Origin: Delphinus delphis
Lineage: Eukaryota; Chordata; Mammalia; Artiodactyla; Delphinidae
Assembly: GCF_949987515.2 (NCBI RefSeq)
Contig: NC_082698.1
Coordinates: 33,694,070-33,758,069 of the forward strand
Length of the DNA: 64,000 nt
Direction: 5' to 3'
The notes below the pieces were generated by a model. The model made no database searches and was not told the DNA's origin. It was given only the letters and a program-made list of their open reading frames with translations. The number at the start of each line of letters is the position of its first letter. Position 1 is the first letter of the stretch. Position numbers and translations under genes: made by a program. This document shows, in pieces, positions 59,888 through 64,000 of this stretch.

Positions 59888-60161
59888 TGGTTGCATTGGG
59901 TCTTCATTGTTGCGTGCAGGCTTTCTCTGGTTGTGGCGAGTGGGCTTCTCATTGCAGTGGCTTCTCTTGTTGCAGATCACACGCTCTATGTGTGTGAGCT
60001 TCAGTATTTGTGGCACGCAGGCTCTAGAGCGCAGGCTCAGTAGTTGTGGCTCACGGGCTTAGTTGCTCCGTGGCATGTGGGATCTTCCTGGACCAGGGCT
60101 CGAACCTGTGTCCCCTGCACTGGCAGGTGGATTCTTAACCCCTGCACTACCAAGGAAGTCC
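59823..60161 (-). mobile_element. long CHR-class SINE (CHRL-like) with (TTTA)n tail
   Basis: (TTTA)n at 59832-59887, then ggttgcattgggtcttcatt and the body to ctaccaaggaagtcc. Target-site duplication cagtctgtccttta at 59809-59822 and 60162-60175. Confidence 0.93.
59832..59887. repeat. (TTTA)n microsatellite
   Basis: About 14 uninterrupted tetranucleotide units in the SINE tail. Confidence 0.95.
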
Positions 60162-60414
60162 CAGTCTGTCCTTTAAATGTAGTTGTTTCCCAGAAATCTG
60201 TCCTCAACTACCTTTCCTTCTTACACTAGACTCTATGCGTTCATCTTCCACTTGTATATTGATGAGTCCTAAATCCAGATCTTCAATTGCACGTCTCTCC
60301 TAAGCTCCAGACTTCATTTCTAACAACCTACATAACATCTCCACCAGAATATCCTGTCTCATCAGCACCTGACATTCAGCATGTCCCAAGCTGAACACAT
60401 TAAATTTCTTCTCC

Positions 60415-60765
60415 ATCTTAGTCTGTTTGGGCTGTTATAACAGAATATCATAGAGTGGGTGGTTTAAACAACAAACACTTATTTCTTATGGTTCTAAAAG
60501 GCTGAGAAGTCCAAAATGAAGGCAGCAGCATATTTCGTGTCTGGTGAGAGCCTATTTCCTTGTCCATTATGGCCATCTTCTCACTGTGTCCTCACACGGT
60601 GGAAGGGGCAATAGAGCTCTCTGGAGTCTCTTTTATAAGGATACTAATCCCATTCACGTGGGCTCTGCTTTCATGACCTAATCACCTCCCCAAACCATCA
60701 CACTGGGGATTAGGTTTCAACATATGAATTCTGAGGGAACACAAACATTTAGTCTACAGCACTCT
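60415..60765 (-). mobile_element. MaLR LTR (MLT1/MST-like), solo
   Basis: Reverse complement: left ttagtctgtttgggctgtta, middle cttctcactgtgtcctcaca and ctttcatgacctaatcacct, right aacacaaacatttagtctac. Inserted in the L2. Confidence 0.85.
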
Positions 60766-61008
60766 CCTCCCACTGTAAGCCAATTTCCATACGCCAAACA
60801 CCCATCTACTAATAAGGATGATATTCCCAACACAGATATTCTCAACACGCCCTTGCTCTCCAAATCAATCTCTGCCTATCTCTGATCCATTAGCTCTGAG
60901 CCTGGTCACCTCAGTGCCTTTGTAGATGCTGTTTCTTCTGTCTGGAATGCCTTTCCGTCTGTTTACCTGGTGAAAAAATTTCTATGTATTCTTCAAGACT
61001 CAACATAG

Positions 61009-61358
61009 GGGACCTCCTTCGTTGCACAGTGGTTAAGAATCCACCTGCCAATGCAGGGGACACAGGTTCGAGCCCTGGTCTGGGAAGATCCCACATGCCG
61101 CAGAGCAACTAAGCCCGTGTGCCACAACTACTGAGACTGTGCTTTACAGCCCGCAAGCCATAACTACTGAGCCCACATGCCACAACTACTGAAGCCTGCG
61201 GGCCTAGAGCCTGTTCTCTGCAACAAGAGAAGCCACTGCAATGAGAAGCCTGCGCACCGCAATGAAGAGTAGCCCCTGCTCGCCGCAACTAGAGACAGCC
61301 CGCGCGCAACAAAGACCCAGTGCAGCCAAATACAAATAAATTTATAAAAAAAACAAAG
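61009..61358 (+). mobile_element. long CHR-class SINE (CHRL-like), full length
   Basis: Head ggacctccttcgttgcacag, long body with repeated gccacaactactgag phrases, end cccagtgcagccaaatac and A-rich tail. Exact target-site duplication aagactcaacatag at 60995-61008 and 61359-61372. Confidence 0.95.
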
Positions 61359-61617
61359 AAGACTCAACATAGACAGCCCCCTCCTCAAAGCCACCCCGGG
61401 TCTTGGATTGTACTCCACATGGGACATAATTTGGACAGGGGACATATATATTTTATTTCCAATATAAACTATAAATTCAACTAAAATTCTTTGAAGACCA
61501 CTTCTGGGCCTTGGCCCTATTCACTTTTGTGGTTCTCAGAGCACTTAGTTAGAGGACCTCACACATAGAATCCTCAACAAATGTGTGGTAGAATAATCAA
61601 TCAATTAATGCAGTAAA

Positions 61618-61944
61618 GGGACTTCGCTGTTGGTGCAGTGGTTAAGAATCTGCCTGCCAATGCAGGGGACATGGGTTCATTCCCTGGTCCAGGAAGATCC
61701 CACATGCCGCGGAACAACTAAGCCTGTGCGCCACAACTACTGAGCCTGCGCTCTAGAGCCCACAAGTCACAACTACTGACTCTGCGTGCGTAGACCCTGT
61801 GCTCTGAAACAAGAGAAGCTACGATAATGGGAAGCCTGCACACTGCAACGCAGAGTAGCCCCCGCTTGCTGCAACTAGAGAAAGCCCGGGCGCAGCAACG
61901 AAGACCCAACACAGCCAAAAATAAATAAAATAAAATAAATTTTT
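61618..61944 (+). mobile_element. long CHR-class SINE (CHRL-like), full length
   Basis: Head gggacttcgctgttggtgca, end acccaacacagccaaaaata with AAAT tail. Target-site duplication ttaatgcagtaaa at 61605-61617, with one extra base in the right copy (from 61945). Confidence 0.93.
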
Positions 61945-61949
61945 TTAAT

Positions 61950-62490
61950 GCAGTGAAAAGGAATCATTGTATTTTAGAGTGGTGAGTTACTTCCTTCTCC
62001 ACTCATTCTTTGTCTTCAAATTTCCCATTACTTACTGTCACTTTTCTGGATTGGTCACCACTCAGAAATTTTTAATGTTGTAAACAGTCTAACTCACAAA
62101 ACATTTTGGAGTATATTTGGTTTATAAGACCTGACACAATCTGGCCCCTTACAAGGACACCTATTGTAGAGTAAAAACCGAGTGAATGACTAATGTGAAT
62201 TCCTTCACTTCAAACACACTATGATAAAAAGAAAAGTTTCCATTTATACCAGGTTTTGCAGGGTTGTGGTTCAATAGGTGATCTGTATGCTTCCTTTTTA
62301 CTTCCAAACACATGTGTTCCTTTGTTTCTCAGGAAGTAATCATCGTGTAGCCATGGAAATCAACGACTGCAGAGGAAATGTTGCAGGGGAATAATGAAGC
62401 CAACTAACTCAACTCCACAAAAGTTGGTCACATCCTAAAATAATTAAAGTACAACCATCCAAATGCTCTTAGAGGAAGTGTTAATCGGTG
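61950..62490. other. intergenic sequence, no feature recognised
   Basis: A short L2-like phrase (gacctgacacaatctggccc) is near 62130. No gene. Confidence 0.4.
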
Positions 62491-62501
62491 CTTGGTATTT
62501 T

Positions 62502-62687
62502 TTTTTTTATTGGAGTATAGTTGCTTTACAATGTTGTGTTAGTTTCTACTGTACAGCAAAGTGAATCAGCTATACGTATACATATGTCCCTTCTTTTTTG
62601 GATTTCCTACCCATTTAGGTCATGACAGAGCATTGAGTAGAGTTCCCTGTGCTATACAGTAGGTTCTCATTAGTTATCCATTTTATA
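62502..62687 (-). mobile_element. young 5'-truncated L1 insertion (cetartiodactyl type)
   Basis: L1 3' UTR in reverse: attggagtatagttgcttta, aagtgaatcagctatacgta, gttccctgtgctatacagta. Target-site duplication cttggtatttt at 62491-62501 and 62688-62698. Confidence 0.9.
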
Positions 62688-62784
62688 CTTGGTATTTTGA
62701 CAATAACCTGTACAGTATGTGAAAACATTTCAAAAATTCTAAAGAATTTATAAAGTGTAATATATTATCAAGACAAATGTACAA

Positions 62785-62985
62785 CTATTTATTGAGTGAC
62801 TACTATGAACTAGGCCCTTTCACAATATTCCCTCATTTTATCATCTCAACAGCCCTATGAAATAGCTATTTTGGGTATTATTTCCAACTGCAGATTAAAA
62901 AAAAAAAAAAAAAAAAGTAGACTCTGAGAGGCTGAATGACTTGCCCAGAGACAAGTAAGTGAGAGACAGCACTTGAAGAAGAATG
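62785..62985 (-). mobile_element. MIR SINE with A-run insertion
   Basis: Reverse-complement MIR: attgagtgactactatgaac, caacagccctatgaaatag, gaggctgaatgacttgccca. A 19-base A run at about 62898-62916 interrupts it. Confidence 0.75.
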
Positions 62986-62994
62986 CTCTTTCCG

Positions 62995-63046
62995 CCAATC
63001 AGAATTCATCTTAGAGATGACCAATCAGAATTCATCTTAGAGATGA
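62995..63046. repeat. perfect 26-bp tandem duplication with CCAAT
   Basis: The 26-base unit starting ccaatcagaattcatc and ending ttagagatga occurs at 62995-63020 and again, without mismatch, at 63021-63046. Confidence 0.95.
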
Positions 63047-63049
63047 ATG

Positions 63050-64000
63050 CTGCCCACATCCCATGGCCTGAATCCTAAGAAGGACTCAGCACAAAAGAAA
63101 CCGCCTCCCAATCAACTTTCCACACTTGGAAGAATATATTTGAAGGTAGAACACACAGGATTTGTTAACGGATTAGAATGAGAGGTATTAGATAAAGAGG
63201 AGTTAAGGGTGACGCCAAGATGATTTTTGTTTAAGCAGCTGGGAGAATGGAGTTGGCACTTACCGGGAAGGGGAACACTGTGGGAGGAGCAGGTTCAGGA
63301 AGGCAGTGGAAGGAGATCAGATTCTCAGATGTTTATTGGACATCCTAGTAGAGATGTTAAGTTGCAAGTTGGACATATGGTCTGGAGCACAGACTGGAGA
63401 TATAAATTTAGAAGTAATCAACATATAGATAATATTTAAAGCCCCGAGATTGGGTGAGATCATCAAGGTAGTAAGTGTAGATGGAAAACAGAAGAGATTG
63501 TAGGACAGAGTCCTGGGGCACTCCAACATAGAAAGATCAACAGTGGAGATCTAGAGATCTCCAACACAGAGATATCTAGGAAACAAAAAGAACCAGACAA
63601 AAAGAATTAGAAGCAATGTGGTAATTGGGAAACCAGGAGTGTAGTGGAAACCGTGTGAAGGTAATATTTATTTGAGAAGGGAGTGACTGTTTTAGGTGCT
63701 GCGGATAGGTCAAGTAAGATGAGGACTGAAAATCAACCACTTCATTTGCTGGGGTTGCCTTATAAGAGTAGTTTCAGTGGCTAGTGGGTATAAGAGAAGA
63801 AGAAACGAGGAGAAGAATTAGAGACAACAAGTACAACTTTTTTGAGGAATTTTGCTGTAAAGGGAAGGAGAAAGGGGATCAAGAGAGGGTTTTTTTGGTT
63901 TGGTTTAGTCTTTGATGAGAGAATGCTTATATGGTACTGGAACAGAGAGCGGGAAATTGATGATGCAGGAGAGGAGAGGATGTCTTGCAGCAAGCACTGT
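63050..64000. other. intergenic, purine-rich old repeat of unknown name
   Basis: 63170-63890 reads like a known type of old mammalian repeat (gagtcctggggcactccaac, ggtcaagtaagatgaggact, gaggaattttgctgtaaagg), but I cannot assign the family. No coding potential recognised. Confidence 0.4.

Larger units (their letters stand above)
59690..61617 (+). mobile_element. L2 LINE, about 0.9 kb, with three nested insertions
   Basis: L2 ORF2 and 3' text runs through 60180-60415 (gatgagtcctaaatccagat), 60766-60994 (ctgtttcttctgtctggaat) and 61373-61617 (cttagttagaggacctcaca). It is split by a CHRL SINE, a MaLR LTR and a second CHRL SINE. Confidence 0.7.

Noticed and set aside
48000..64000. HHEX or another neighbouring gene
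   Set aside because: No homeodomain or other exon-like sequence is recognised; only repeats and unassigned intergenic DNA.
1..64000. CRISPR array, phage, operon or other prokaryote-type system
   Set aside because: The window is mammalian; spaced repeats are SINEs and microsatellites with target-site duplications.

Overview
This window is mammalian nuclear DNA, almost certainly from a cetacean. The evidence is more than thirty tRNA-derived SINEs of the CHR class (whale, hippo and ruminant lineage). Most of the sharpest copies carry the head 'gggcttccctggtggcgcagtgg' type organisation and clean target-site duplications, as expected for families active in whales. Older mammalian repeats (MIR, L2, L1M, MaLR LTRs, Tigger2-like DNA elements) fill much of the rest. 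There are no bacterial features and no operons.

Only one protein-coding gene can be supported: the 5' end of EXOC6 (exocyst subunit Sec15A) on the minus strand. Two alternative first coding exons are visible. Exon 1a (coding part 35622-35722) lies in a strong CpG island (about 34970-35960) and has a YY1-type motif over its start codon. Exon 1b (coding part 47791-47903) lies 12 kb further 5' in AT-rich, non-CpG sequence with a TATA-like box. Both end in a phase-2 splice donor that splits an arginine codon, so either can splice to the same downstream exon. No later EXOC6 exon was recognised, so 1-35621 is read as (part of) the large first intron and 35723-47790 as the intron used by the 1b transcript. 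Sequence beyond 47.9 kb is upstream intergenic DNA; in other mammals this side faces HHEX, but no HHEX sequence was seen.

Layout: 1-2.8 kb LTR-like and L2 remnants; 2.8-9.2 kb mostly AT-rich unique intron with MIR and MaLR pieces; 9.2-33.1 kb a repeat-dense block with several ancient L1 copies interrupted by CHR SINEs, one solo ERV LTR (23552-24058) and one nested young L1 fragment; 34.9-36.0 kb CpG-island promoter; 36-47.8 kb MaLR, MIR and L2 remnants with sparse SINEs; 47.8-64 kb intergenic DNA with L2, L1, MaLR and many CHR SINEs.

No previously undescribed biological system was found. The most informative signals are the paired EXOC6 promoters, the start-codon choice in exon 1b, and well-preserved insertion records (target-site duplications) useful for dating and genotyping. 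Repeat family names are from recognition of sequence, not from a database search, and boundaries of old repeats are approximate.
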